Source: an uncultured Oscillospiraceae bacterium
GTDB taxonomy: Bacteria; Bacillota; Clostridia; Oscillospirales; Oscillospiraceae
DNA length: 5,929 nucleotides
Assembly (NCBI GenBank): GCA_934636045.1
Contig: CAKTZP010000123.1
Coordinates: 1-5,929, forward strand
Direction of reading: 5' to 3'
Shown here: piece by piece, positions 1 to 5,503 of the stretch
How the letters are laid out: each line of letters opens with the position of its first letter
How positions within the stretch are numbered: the stretch's first letter is position 1
Program-made: the position numbers and the translations under genes
The notes under the pieces: generated by a model
What the model saw: only the letters and a program-made list of their open reading frames with translations
Told to the model about the DNA's origin: nothing
Database searches by the model: none

Positions 1-1
1 G

Positions 2-544
2 CTGGAGAAACTGACGAACGAAGAAGTACGGGTACGTGTGATCCATGCCGCCGTCGGCGCCATCAACGAATCCGACATTCTGTTGGCCTCTACGTCCAAC
101 GCGATTGTCGTCGGCTTCAATGTCCGTCCCGATCCGGCAGCCGCCGCCTCTGCGCAGCGCGCCAACGTTGACCTGCGCATGTATCGTGTGATTTATGATG
201 CCATCGACGAGATCGAGTCGGCCATGAAGGGCATGCTCGCGCCGAAGTATCGCGAGGCTATCATCGGCCACGCGGAGGTGCGCCAGACCTACAAGGTCTC
301 CGCCATCGGCACGATCGCCGGCTGCTATGTCAAGGACGGCAAGATCACCCGCGACGGCATGGTGCGCGTTCTGCGCGACAACATCGTCATCTACGAGGGC
401 AATATCGGCTCACTGCAGCGCTTTAAGGACTCCGTCAAGGAGGTCGCGCAGAACTACGAGTGCGGTATGTCCATTGAAAAGTTCAACGACATCAAGGAAG
501 GCGACATCTTCGAGTGCTATGTCATGGAGGAGATTCCGCGCTGA
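2..544 (+). CDS. infB: Translation initiation factor IF-2, C-terminal part (5' end outside window)
   Basis: IF-2 is the cytoplasmic GTPase that brings initiator fMet-tRNA to the 30S subunit and promotes 50S joining. Only the last 180 residues are present; the frame is open from base 2 and ends at TGA 542-544. The GTPase domain lies outside the window. Residues 1-43 ([34 protein letters not shown]) match the conserved end of IF-2 domain III. Residues about 95-180 form the last beta-barrel domain (C2), which binds the fMet-tRNA acceptor end, with [17 protein letters not shown] at 152-168 as a hallmark. The GTG at 38 is an internal valine, since the IF-2 reading frame and homology continue to the window edge. 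It heads the rbfA-nrnA-truB-ribF cluster, as in many Firmicutes. The identification is secure. Confidence 0.97.
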   Translation: MEKLTNEEVRVRVIHAAVGAINESDILLASTSNAIVVGFNVRPDPAAAASAQRANVDLRMYRVIYDAIDEIESAMKGMLAPKYREAIIGHAEVRQTYKVSAIGTIAGCYVKDGKITRDGMVRVLRDNIVIYEGNIGSLQRFKDSVKEVAQNYECGMSIEKFNDIKEGDIFECYVMEEIPR

Positions 545-568
545 CCGAGTAATTTCATCATCTGCAAG

Positions 569-608
569 CCGCAGGGTGGACGGAAAACGCCCGCCCTGCG
601 GTAGTTTT
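569..608 (+). terminator. Terminator-like hairpin between infB and rbfA
   Basis: Bases 569-579 pair with 591-601 as an 11-bp stem with one G-U pair (CCGCAGGG against CCCTGCGG at its base). After an A-C mismatch two more pairs can form around a GAAAA loop. The stem is followed by TAGTTTT (602-608). This resembles an intrinsic terminator or attenuator with a short U-tract. It lies inside a normally co-transcribed cluster, so partial termination, RNA processing or transcript-end protection are all possible. The structure is visible in the sequence; its function is inference. Confidence 0.45.
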
Positions 609-629
609 CATCAAGGAGGAGACCAAACA

Positions 630-1010
630 ATGGCATCCAATCGCATCGGACGCATCAACGAGGAGATTCAGCGCGAGCTGGCAGAGCTGCTGCGTGAGCT
701 GAAGGATCCTCGGGTGCAAAAGACCATGCTTTCCATCACCCGCGTCGAGACCACACCGGATCTGCGCTACGCGAAGGTCTATGTCTCGCTGCTGGACAAG
801 GAATATACGAAGGAAACGCTGGCGGGACTGAAGTCCTCGTCCGGCTATCTCCGCCGTGAGCTTGGCCGCAGCCTACAGCTGCGCTACACGCCGGAGCTGC
901 AGTGGCAGGCCGACGACTCCATTACCCACGGCGCGCACATTCTCGAGCTGCTTTCCAAGCTCGACATCCGGGAGGACGAGGACGATGCACCGGAAGATCA
1001 CGATTCCTGA
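630..1010 (+). CDS. rbfA: 30S ribosome-binding factor A
   Basis: RbfA is a small KH-fold protein that binds the immature 30S subunit near the 5' end of 16S rRNA. It assists late maturation and growth at low temperature. The product is 126 residues, the usual size. Family features are the N-terminal helix RIGRINEEIQREL (5-17), the DPRVQ turn (26-30), the strand-helix segment ITRVETTPDLRYAKVYVS (36-53) and the ending helix near ITHGAHILELL (98-108). The tail is acidic (REDEDDAPEDHD). ATG 630 was chosen because AAGGAGGA (613-620) lies 9 bases upstream and the family homology starts there, although the frame is open further upstream. Its last 26 bases overlap the start of nrnA, which suggests translational coupling. 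Confidence 0.96.
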   Translation: MASNRIGRINEEIQRELAELLRELKDPRVQKTMLSITRVETTPDLRYAKVYVSLLDKEYTKETLAGLKSSSGYLRRELGRSLQLRYTPELQWQADDSITHGAHILELLSKLDIREDEDDAPEDHDS

Positions 1011-1941
1011 GGCCGCTGATTTTCTGCGTACCGCAGACAATTTTCTCATTTTGACGCACCGACGTCCGGACGGGGACACCATCGGCTGCGCCGCGGCGCT
1101 CTGCGGCGGTCTGCGCGCCATGGGAAAGCGCGCGTTTGTCCTTGAAAATCCGCAGTTCACGTCCAAATTCCGTCCGTTTCTTGACGGACTGACGACCGGG
1201 ACACCGGACGAAAATGCCATTCTCGTGGCGGTGGACATCGCTGCCCGCACCCTGTTCCCGCTCGGCTATGAGGACTATGCCGACCGTACGGCTCTGGCGC
1301 TCGACCACCACGGGCGAAACGATCTTTATGCGGAGCAAAGCTATGTTGATCCTAGTGCTGCCGCCTGTGGGGAAATTATTCTCGAGCTGCTGCGTGAGCT
1401 GGGGGTGACACCGAATCAGCGCATCGCCGAAGCGCTGTACTGCGCCATTTCGACGGATACCGGCTGCTTCCGCTACAGCAACACCACCGCAGCGACGCTG
1501 CGTGCGGCGGCCTGCTGTAAGGACTGCGGCGCAGACACCTTCGCGATCAATCAGGCCATGTTCTTGACCAAGCGCCTCGCCAGGCTGAAGCTTGAGGCGT
1601 ATCTGACCGAATCGACAGAGTTCTATGCCGGCGGTCTGGTGGCCATTTCCTTACTCCCGAGCCAGACCCGTGCGGCACTCGGCATCACGGAGGACGACAT
1701 TGACGATATTTCCGGCTTCGGCCGCGAGATTGCCGGGGTCGGGATCGGCGTGATGATTCGCGATGAGCAGGGGGAGGGGAAGCTCTCCGTCCGCACCTCG
1801 CCGGAATATGACGCGTCCGCCATTTGCGCGGCGCTCGGCGGCGGCGGCCATCGCGCCGCAGCGGGCGCGACCGTTCCCGGCGGCATCGCTGCGGCCAAAG
1901 CAGCAGTGCTGCGTGTCCTGACCGATATGGGAGTGCTCTGA
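985..1941 (+). CDS. nrnA: DHH/DHHA1 phosphoesterase, NrnA-type oligoribonuclease / pAp phosphatase
   Basis: NrnA enzymes are cytoplasmic Mn-dependent hydrolases that degrade 2-5-nt RNAs to mononucleotides and remove the 3' phosphate from pAp. The product is 318 residues, typical length. Motif I is THRRPDGDTIG (24-34, metal ligands H25, D29, D31). Motif II is the VDIA Asp (D84), and motif III is the DHH triad (107-109). The motif IV region STDTGCFRYSNT spans 156-167 (D158). The DHHA1 domain carries GGGGHRAAAG (285-294), which binds substrate. ATG 985 is preferred over starts further upstream because GGGAGG (970-975) lies 9 bases ahead and homology begins there. It starts inside rbfA and its TGA shares base 1941 with the truB ATG, so the three genes are probably coupled. 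The NrnA activity is inferred from family and context; other DHH subfamilies (e.g. GdpP) are longer and membrane-linked. Confidence 0.92.
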   Translation: MHRKITIPEAADFLRTADNFLILTHRRPDGDTIGCAAALCGGLRAMGKRAFVLENPQFTSKFRPFLDGLTTGTPDENAILVAVDIAARTLFPLGYEDYADRTALALDHHGRNDLYAEQSYVDPSAAACGEIILELLRELGVTPNQRIAEALYCAISTDTGCFRYSNTTAATLRAAACCKDCGADTFAINQAMFLTKRLARLKLEAYLTESTEFYAGGLVAISLLPSQTRAALGITEDDIDDISGFGREIAGVGIGVMIRDEQGEGKLSVRTSPEYDASAICAALGGGGHRAAAGATVPGGIAAAKAAVLRVLTDMGVL

Positions 1942-2798
1942 TGGCAACCGGGATTCTGATTGTGGATAAGCCTTCCGGCTGGACGAGTCAGGACGTTGTG
2001 TCTAAGCTGCGCGGCGTTTTTCATGAAAAGCGCATCGGCCACGGCGGCACGCTCGACCCGATGGCAACGGGCGTTTTGCCGGTTTTTGTCGGCCGTGCGA
2101 CCCGTGCCGTCGAATTTTTTGAGCATGCGGAAAAGACCTACATCGCAGACCTGCTGCTCGGCACGACCACGGACACGCAGGATACGACCGGAGCCGTCGT
2201 TTCGGAGCGGCCCGTGGAGGTGACTGCGACACAGCTGGAAGCGGCGCTTTCCGCCTTTCGCGGAGTGCAGCAGCAGCTGCCGCCGATGTATTCCGCGGTG
2301 AAAATCGGCGGAAAAAAGCTCTACGAGATCGCCCGCAGGGGCAAAGAGGTCGAGCGCACACCGCGCGAGATCACGCTTTATGCACTGGAGCTGCTGGATT
2401 TTTCCGGCAAAACCGCGCGTCTGCGCATCCACTGCTCCAAGGGCACTTATGTCCGTACGCTCTGCCATGATATCGGCGCCGCGCTCGGCTGCGGCGGATG
2501 CATGGCAGCGCTGCGCCGCGTGCAGGCCGGAGCCTACACCGAGGCCGAGGCGATTCCGCTGGAAAAGATCGTCGCCGATTCTTGCCCGGAGGCGCTCCTG
2601 CGGCCGATTGACAGCTTATTTGCCGATCTTCCCGGTCTGACGCTGACGCCCGCGCAGGAAAAATGCTGCCGCAACGGTGCGGCGTTTACCTCGACACAGG
2701 CGCCGGGGCGTTATCGTGTCTATGCCCGCGACGACGCCTTCCTCGCCCTCTGCGAGATCAGCGACGGCACGCTGCGGACGGTAAAAAGCTTCTTTTGA
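1941..2798 (+). CDS. truB: tRNA pseudouridine(55) synthase TruB
   Basis: TruB isomerises U55 in the T-loop of nearly all elongator tRNAs to pseudouridine and also acts as a tRNA-folding chaperone. The product is 285 residues, the normal bacterial length. It begins with the conserved GILIVDKPSGWTS (4-16). The catalytic Asp is D39 in GHGGTLDPMATGVLP (33-47). Other conserved sites are Y67 in the KTY segment, QLPPMYSAVKIGGKKLYEIAR (112-132) and R172 in KGTYVRTL (168-175). Residues about 232-285 fit the small C-terminal domain. The ATG overlaps the nrnA stop as TGATG, and GGGAG (1929-1933) lies 7 bases upstream. It is complete and intact. Confidence 0.97.
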   Translation: MATGILIVDKPSGWTSQDVVSKLRGVFHEKRIGHGGTLDPMATGVLPVFVGRATRAVEFFEHAEKTYIADLLLGTTTDTQDTTGAVVSERPVEVTATQLEAALSAFRGVQQQLPPMYSAVKIGGKKLYEIARRGKEVERTPREITLYALELLDFSGKTARLRIHCSKGTYVRTLCHDIGAALGCGGCMAALRRVQAGAYTEAEAIPLEKIVADSCPEALLRPIDSLFADLPGLTLTPAQEKCCRNGAAFTSTQAPGRYRVYARDDAFLALCEISDGTLRTVKSFF

Positions 2799-2873
2799 TA
2801 CCGGCACGAAGCGCATCACACAAATATCGATTTGTAATGTAAATAAGTACTCGCTCTCGGCTTTTTTGACGGG
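2799..2873 (+). other. truB-ribF junction: leader with hairpin, ATG-TAA and the untranslatable ribF N-terminal codons
   Basis: This 75-base gap is more AT-rich than its surroundings in the middle. It holds an ACAAAT/ATTTGT inverted repeat (2820-2825 and 2830-2835, ATCG loop). Directly after it comes ATG 2837-2839 followed at once by TAA 2840-2842. In the ribF frame there are stops at 2835-2837 and 2844-2846. From 2847 on, the DNA encodes VLALGFFDG, the normal RibF N-terminal strand, running straight into GTG 2874. No Shine-Dalgarno sequence is visible. The contents are seen directly; whether this is a degraded start, a sequencing error or a regulatory leader cannot be decided here. Confidence 0.6.
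2820..2835. repeat. Small inverted repeat upstream of ribF
   Basis: ACAAAT (2820-2825) is the reverse complement of ATTTGT (2830-2835), with an ATCG loop. A 6-bp AT-rich stem is weak as RNA but could be an operator-like dyad. It lies immediately before the ATG-TAA pair and the start-less ribF. I know of no function for it. Confidence 0.35.
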
Positions 2874-3728
2874 GTGCATTTGGGGCATGGCGCGCTGCTG
2901 CGCCGGACGGCGGAGCTGGCCGGGCAGCTGGGCATGACGCCCGCCGCGCTGACCCTCGATCGGCATCCCTCGGCGCTGTTTTCCGCTGTGCCGACCAAGC
3001 TGCTTACGACACCGGACGAGCGCTCCGACCTGATGCGCGCCCTGTACGGCATTGAAGCAGTTTTCGTCCTGCCCTTTGACGCGCATACCGGCGCGACGCC
3101 GTGGGAGGACTTTGTGGAACAAACGCTTGTTGCGCAATTTCACGCCGGATGTCTTGTTTGCGGACAGGATTACCGGTTCGGCGCAGGCGGAATGGGCACC
3201 CCGGAGCTGTTGAAGGAGAAATGTGCCTCCCTCGGAATCGGCTGTGCCTGTGTTCCGGATGTCTGCCTGGAGGGACAAAAGGTATCGTCAACTGTCATTC
3301 GCAGTCTGCTTGCGCAGGGCGAAATGGCAAAGGCTGTCCGCTTCCTCGGGCATCCGCACCTGTTGCGCGGGACGGTGGTCTCAGGGCGGCATCTGGGGCG
3401 CACCCTCGGCATCCCGACGGCCAATCTGCATCCCTCGCCGGAGCTGCTGCTGCCGCGCTTCGGCGTTTATGCGGCAAAGGCATATTTTGATGGAGAGGAG
3501 CGCATGGCGGTGGTCAATATCGGCCGCCGTCCGACCGTGCATGGCGAAACGGTGACGGTTGAGCCGTGGATCCTAGACTTCGACGGCGACCTCTATGGCC
3601 ACACACTGATGCTGGCGCTTTACGATTTTTTGCGTCCGGAACAAAAATTCCCCTCGCTCGAGGCCTTGACCGCTGCGATTCGCCAAAATGCCGTCCAAAC
3701 GCGCACGTTCTTTGCATCCAAGGAATAA
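2874..3728 (+). CDS. ribF: Bifunctional riboflavin kinase / FMN adenylyltransferase, start uncertain
   Basis: RibF phosphorylates riboflavin to FMN and adenylates FMN to FAD in the cytoplasm. From GTG 2874 the product is 284 residues. The adenylyltransferase half has HLGH (2-5), TLDRHP (27-32, usually TFDPHP or similar), GQDYRFG (97-103) and VSSTVIR (137-143). The kinase half has GRHLGRTLGIPTANL (171-185), NIGRRPT (215-221), the probable catalytic Glu E230 and DFDGDLYG (235-242). Both domains are otherwise complete and free of stops. The odd point is the start. The nucleotide-binding motif GFFDGVHLGH begins 15 bases before GTG 2874, and homology can be read back to 2847. Between the in-frame TAA 2844-2846 and 2874 there is no ATG, GTG or TTG, and no ribosome binding site is seen. 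The start given is only the first standard one; the real protein should include GFFDG, or the gene has recently lost its start. It ends the operon before a strong hairpin. Confidence 0.88.
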   Translation: MHLGHGALLRRTAELAGQLGMTPAALTLDRHPSALFSAVPTKLLTTPDERSDLMRALYGIEAVFVLPFDAHTGATPWEDFVEQTLVAQFHAGCLVCGQDYRFGAGGMGTPELLKEKCASLGIGCACVPDVCLEGQKVSSTVIRSLLAQGEMAKAVRFLGHPHLLRGTVVSGRHLGRTLGIPTANLHPSPELLLPRFGVYAAKAYFDGEERMAVVNIGRRPTVHGETVTVEPWILDFDGDLYGHTLMLALYDFLRPEQKFPSLEALTAAIRQNAVQTRTFFASKE

Positions 3729-3730
3729 TC

Positions 3731-3770
3731 AAATTGCCTGCCGCAAAACATGCTTTGCGGCAGGCAATTT
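3731..3770 (+). terminator. Probable terminator after ribF (17-bp perfect stem)
   Basis: Bases 3731-3747 and 3754-3770 are perfect reverse complements (AAATTGCCTGCCGCAAA and its partner) around an ACATGC loop. The hairpin starts two bases after the ribF stop. The stem is GC-rich in the middle and A/T at the ends, so the right arm finishes in AATTT. The U-tract beyond the stem is poor (CCGT follows), but the position and stem strength favour termination or 3'-end protection of the infB-ribF transcript. The symmetry could also work on the other strand. Confidence 0.7.
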
Positions 3771-3807
3771 CCGTATACGGGTGCGCCGATCAAGCCCCAT
3801 CGGCGCA
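3771..3807. repeat. Two further inverted repeats directly after the ribF hairpin
   Basis: CCGTATACGG (3771-3780) is a perfect 10-bp palindrome abutting the terminator stem. One base later TGCGCCGAT (3782-3790) pairs with ATCGGCGCA (3799-3807) around an 8-base loop. Neither is followed by a T-run, so they do not look like ordinary terminators. They may be operator dyads, extra RNA structure or remnants of a small repeat element. Confidence 0.5.
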
Positions 3808-3980
3808 ATGGTCACAGGAAGACTATGGATGCTGCTGCGTCGGATTTGGCCGATCGTTCGCTGCTGCTTCCGAAAAATCGTTTCGCTGTGTCCGAGCTTA
3901 GAATACCCGTTTCACACCGGAAAATTCAGAATTTTTTCAAGACCCGCCGGGAACAATAGAGAAAAAGGAGGGCACGAAGC
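3808..3980 (+). promoter_or_regulatory. Upstream region of spoVAC with AT-rich palindrome and strong ribosome binding site
   Basis: No convincing gene lies in this stretch. AAAATTC (3921-3927) and GAATTTT (3929-3935) form a 15-base palindrome centred on A3928, about 45 bases before the spoVAC start, where an operator or promoter element could sit. GAATA at 3901-3905 resembles the -35 of forespore sigma-G promoters, but no good CATAnnTA-like -10 follows at the right distance. AAGGAGGG (3965-3972) is a strong Shine-Dalgarno sequence with 8 bases between it and ATG 3981. A promoter is expected here because a terminator precedes it, but I cannot place it. Confidence 0.4.
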
Positions 3981-4418
3981 ATGACAAACGAAGAATACGG
4001 AAAGCTCGTCAATTCGTTCGCACCGAAAAGCAGGACGCTGCGCTGCTGCTGCAATGCGTTTTGGACGGGCGGGCTCATTTGCTGCCTTGGCCAGCTGCTG
4101 CTGACATGGTTCGGCTCGATGAACATGGATGCTTCGTCTGCGGCCACAGCAACCAGCATTTGCCTGATCCTGCTTTCGGCAATTTTGACGGGACTTGCCA
4201 TATATGATGATATTGCAAAGCTTGCCGGAGCAGGCACGCTCGTGCCGATTACAGGCTTTGCCAACGCCATCGTTGCTCCTGCTGTCGAGTTCCGGACAGA
4301 GGGCGTGGTCCTCGGTACTTGCGCAAAAATGTTTACCATTGCGGGACCGGTGCTCGTCTTCGGTACGGCGGCGAGCTGGCTTTACGGCCTGATTTATTGG
4401 CTCTGGACGCTTTTTTGA
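3981..4418 (+). CDS. spoVAC: Stage V sporulation protein AC (SpoVAC)
   Basis: SpoVAC is a small inner forespore-membrane protein. In Bacillus it is part of the SpoVA machinery that moves dipicolinic acid into the forespore and out at germination, and it can act as a mechanosensitive channel. The product is 145 residues, close to the usual ~150. Family signatures are AFWTGGLICCLGQLL (26-40), ILTGLAIYDDIAKLAGAGTLVPITGFANAI (68-97, a conserved hydrophobic and Gly-rich core) and EFRTEGVVLG (103-112). Hydrophobic segments lie at about 25-45, 55-75, 82-102 and 115-145. The N-terminal CCC (22-24) is notable. The strong AGGAGG (3966-3971) fixes ATG 3981. Usually spoVAC is followed by spoVAD and spoVAE; here an amidase gene follows after 54 bases. 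I recognise the family from conserved motifs; its role in this organism is inferred. Confidence 0.9.
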   Translation: MTNEEYGKLVNSFAPKSRTLRCCCNAFWTGGLICCLGQLLLTWFGSMNMDASSAATATSICLILLSAILTGLAIYDDIAKLAGAGTLVPITGFANAIVAPAVEFRTEGVVLGTCAKMFTIAGPVLVFGTAASWLYGLIYWLWTLF

Positions 4419-4472
4419 GCAAAACGCACATTTTCGTGCAGATTCGCATAGGCTGGGACGAGGAGGATGCCT

Positions 4473-5264
4473 ATGGAGCTGCACGAATGTGTTTTTTACA
4501 GCAGTGACTGCTACCGCCGCGGCCTGAAGATCGTACCGCGCGGCGTGATGGTGCACTCGACCGGAGCGAACAATCCGAATCTGCGCCGCTACGTCCAGCC
4601 AGACGACGGCACGCTTGGCAAAAACGGCAACGATAATGATTGGAATCGCCCCGGCCTTGACGTCTGCGTTCACGCCTTTATCGGCAAAAAGGCCGACGGC
4701 GGCCTTGCAACCTATCAGACCCTTCCGTGGGAGCACCGCGGCTGGCACGCCGGAAGCGGCCACAACGGCAGCGCGAACAACACACACATTTCCTTTGAGA
4801 TTTGCGAGGATGCTCTGACCGACCGCGCGTATTTTGAAGCGGCCTACCGCGAGGCGACAGAGCTGACGGCATATCTTTGCGCGCGCTACGGGCTTGATCC
4901 GTTGGCGGACGGCGTCGTCATTGATCACGCGGAAGGGCATGCACGCGGGCTTGCCAGCAATCATGGCGATGTAACGCATTGGCTGACGCGTTTCGGCCGA
5001 ACGATGGACGATTTTCGCCGCGACACCGCGGCATGCATGGAGGTGGAGCAAATGACGAAGCAGGAGCTGGAAGCCCTGATTGATGCGCGGCTGACCGCTC
5101 GATTGACCGGCGAGGGTACGATCCCGAGCCCATGGGCAGAGGAGGAATTGGCCGATGCCAAACGCCACGGCCTGACCGACGCATCCCGCCCCCGCGGCTA
5201 CACCACCCGCGAGGAGGCAGCCGTCATGGTCGAGCGCCTGCGAAAGCAACTGATAACAGAATAA
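4473..5264 (+). CDS. N-acetylmuramoyl-L-alanine amidase (amidase_2/PGRP fold) with C-terminal SLH-like module
   Basis: Such Zn amidases cut the bond between MurNAc and the L-Ala of the stem peptide. The product is 263 residues. The catalytic domain covers about 1-185: GVMVHSTGANNPNL (24-37, probable Zn ligand H28), YQTLPWEHRGWHAGSG (81-96), THISFEICED (104-113) and VIDHAEGHARGLASNHGDVTHW (149-170). H152 and D166 are my likely second and third Zn ligands. Residues about 194-263 hold MTKQELEALI, then PWAEEELADAKRHGLTDASRP and TREEAAVMVERL, like one S-layer-homology-type module. No signal peptide is seen, as in phage endolysins or lysins released by other means. ATG 4473 was chosen because AGGAGG (4461-4466) lies 6 bases upstream; the in-frame ATG 4467 touches that site. 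It probably shares a transcript with spoVAC, which hints at a role in sporulation or germination, but a domesticated phage lysin is equally possible. Confidence 0.9.
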   Translation: MELHECVFYSSDCYRRGLKIVPRGVMVHSTGANNPNLRRYVQPDDGTLGKNGNDNDWNRPGLDVCVHAFIGKKADGGLATYQTLPWEHRGWHAGSGHNGSANNTHISFEICEDALTDRAYFEAAYREATELTAYLCARYGLDPLADGVVIDHAEGHARGLASNHGDVTHWLTRFGRTMDDFRRDTAACMEVEQMTKQELEALIDARLTARLTGEGTIPSPWAEEELADAKRHGLTDASRPRGYTTREEAAVMVERLRKQLITE

Positions 5265-5268
5265 AAAC

Positions 5269-5303
5269 AAGCTGCTGCAAGGTTCTCTTGTGGCAGCTTA
5301 TTT
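5269..5303 (+). terminator. Terminator of the spoVAC-amidase unit
   Basis: Bases 5269-5281 pair with 5287-5299 as a 13-bp stem containing two adjacent G-U pairs, with a GTTCT loop. The right arm runs into TTATTT. It begins 4 bases after the amidase stop and points in the direction of that gene. The left arm is repeated exactly in the aldolase terminator on the other side of the MITE-like element. Confidence 0.75.
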
Positions 5304-5309
5304 CCGCTG

Positions 5310-5431
5310 TGTCATTGCGAGGAGCGAAGCGACGCGGCAATCTCATGCATGCAGTTCCGGGTTCGCCGAAAAGCAACCGAAAGTCAAAACTATTCTGCGA
5401 GATTGCCACGGCCTGCGGCCTCGCAATGACA
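5310..5431. mobile_element. MITE/REP-like dispersed repeat with terminal inverted repeats
   Basis: The ends TGTCATTGCGAGG (5310-5322) and CCTCGCAATGACA (5419-5431) are perfect 13-bp inverted repeats. Further in, GGCAATCTC (5336-5344) pairs with GAGATTGCC (5399-5407). The arms of about 35 and 33 bases flank a 54-base centre with no coding potential. The left arm, with GAGGAGCGAAGCGACGC, is of a type I recall as a very common dispersed repeat in many bacterial genomes. No clear target-site duplication is seen. It lies between convergent terminators, a typical harmless location. No transposase is present, so it would be non-autonomous. The structure is seen; the family assignment is from memory. 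Confidence 0.75.
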
Positions 5432-5446
5432 AAATTGAGGCCTTGG

Positions 5447-5487
5447 AGAAAAGAAAAGCTGCTGCAAGGAGTCCTTGCAGCAGCTTT
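5447..5487 (-). terminator. fba: Terminator of the fructose-bisphosphate aldolase gene
   Basis: Bases 5455-5469 and 5473-5487 form a perfect 15-bp stem with a 3-base loop. Read on the minus strand the stem is followed by a TTTTCTTTTC run (complement of 5448-5457, overlapping the end of the stem). It lies 16 bases past the aldolase stop. This is a textbook intrinsic terminator for the minus-strand gene. Confidence 0.85.
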
Positions 5488-5503
5488 GTGCTTTTATGAA
5501 GCC

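Noticed and set aside
1623..2468. Minus-strand frame of 281 codons across nrnA and truB
   Set aside because: Antisense to two intact, well-conserved genes; no recognisable motifs.
2861..2867. T6 run that might allow frameshifting into the ribF frame
   Set aside because: The other two frames upstream have no suitable start codon (one is ATG-TAA, the other has none), so slippage at this run does not rescue the missing start.
3901..3933. Possible sigma-G promoter before spoVAC (GAATA as -35)
   Set aside because: The -35-like element fits, but the bases 17-18 positions downstream do not resemble the CATAnnTA -10; a partial CAGAATT match is 21 bases away, too far.
3808..3984. Small plus-strand frame (58 codons) ending in an ATGA overlap with the spoVAC start
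   Set aside because: The overlap imitates translational coupling, but there is no ribosome binding site at its ATG, the sequence is Arg/Cys-rich like a shadow frame, and it crosses a hairpin-rich, apparently non-coding region.
3912..5270. Open minus-strand frame of 452 codons opposite spoVAC and the amidase gene
   Set aside because: It lies fully opposite two recognisable plus-strand genes with strong ribosome binding sites, shows no family I recognise, and is typical of GC-rich antisense frames.
5310..5431. CRISPR repeat or tRNA-like structure in the amidase-fba gap
   Set aside because: There is only one pair of inverted arms, no regularly spaced direct repeats, and no cloverleaf arms or CCA end.
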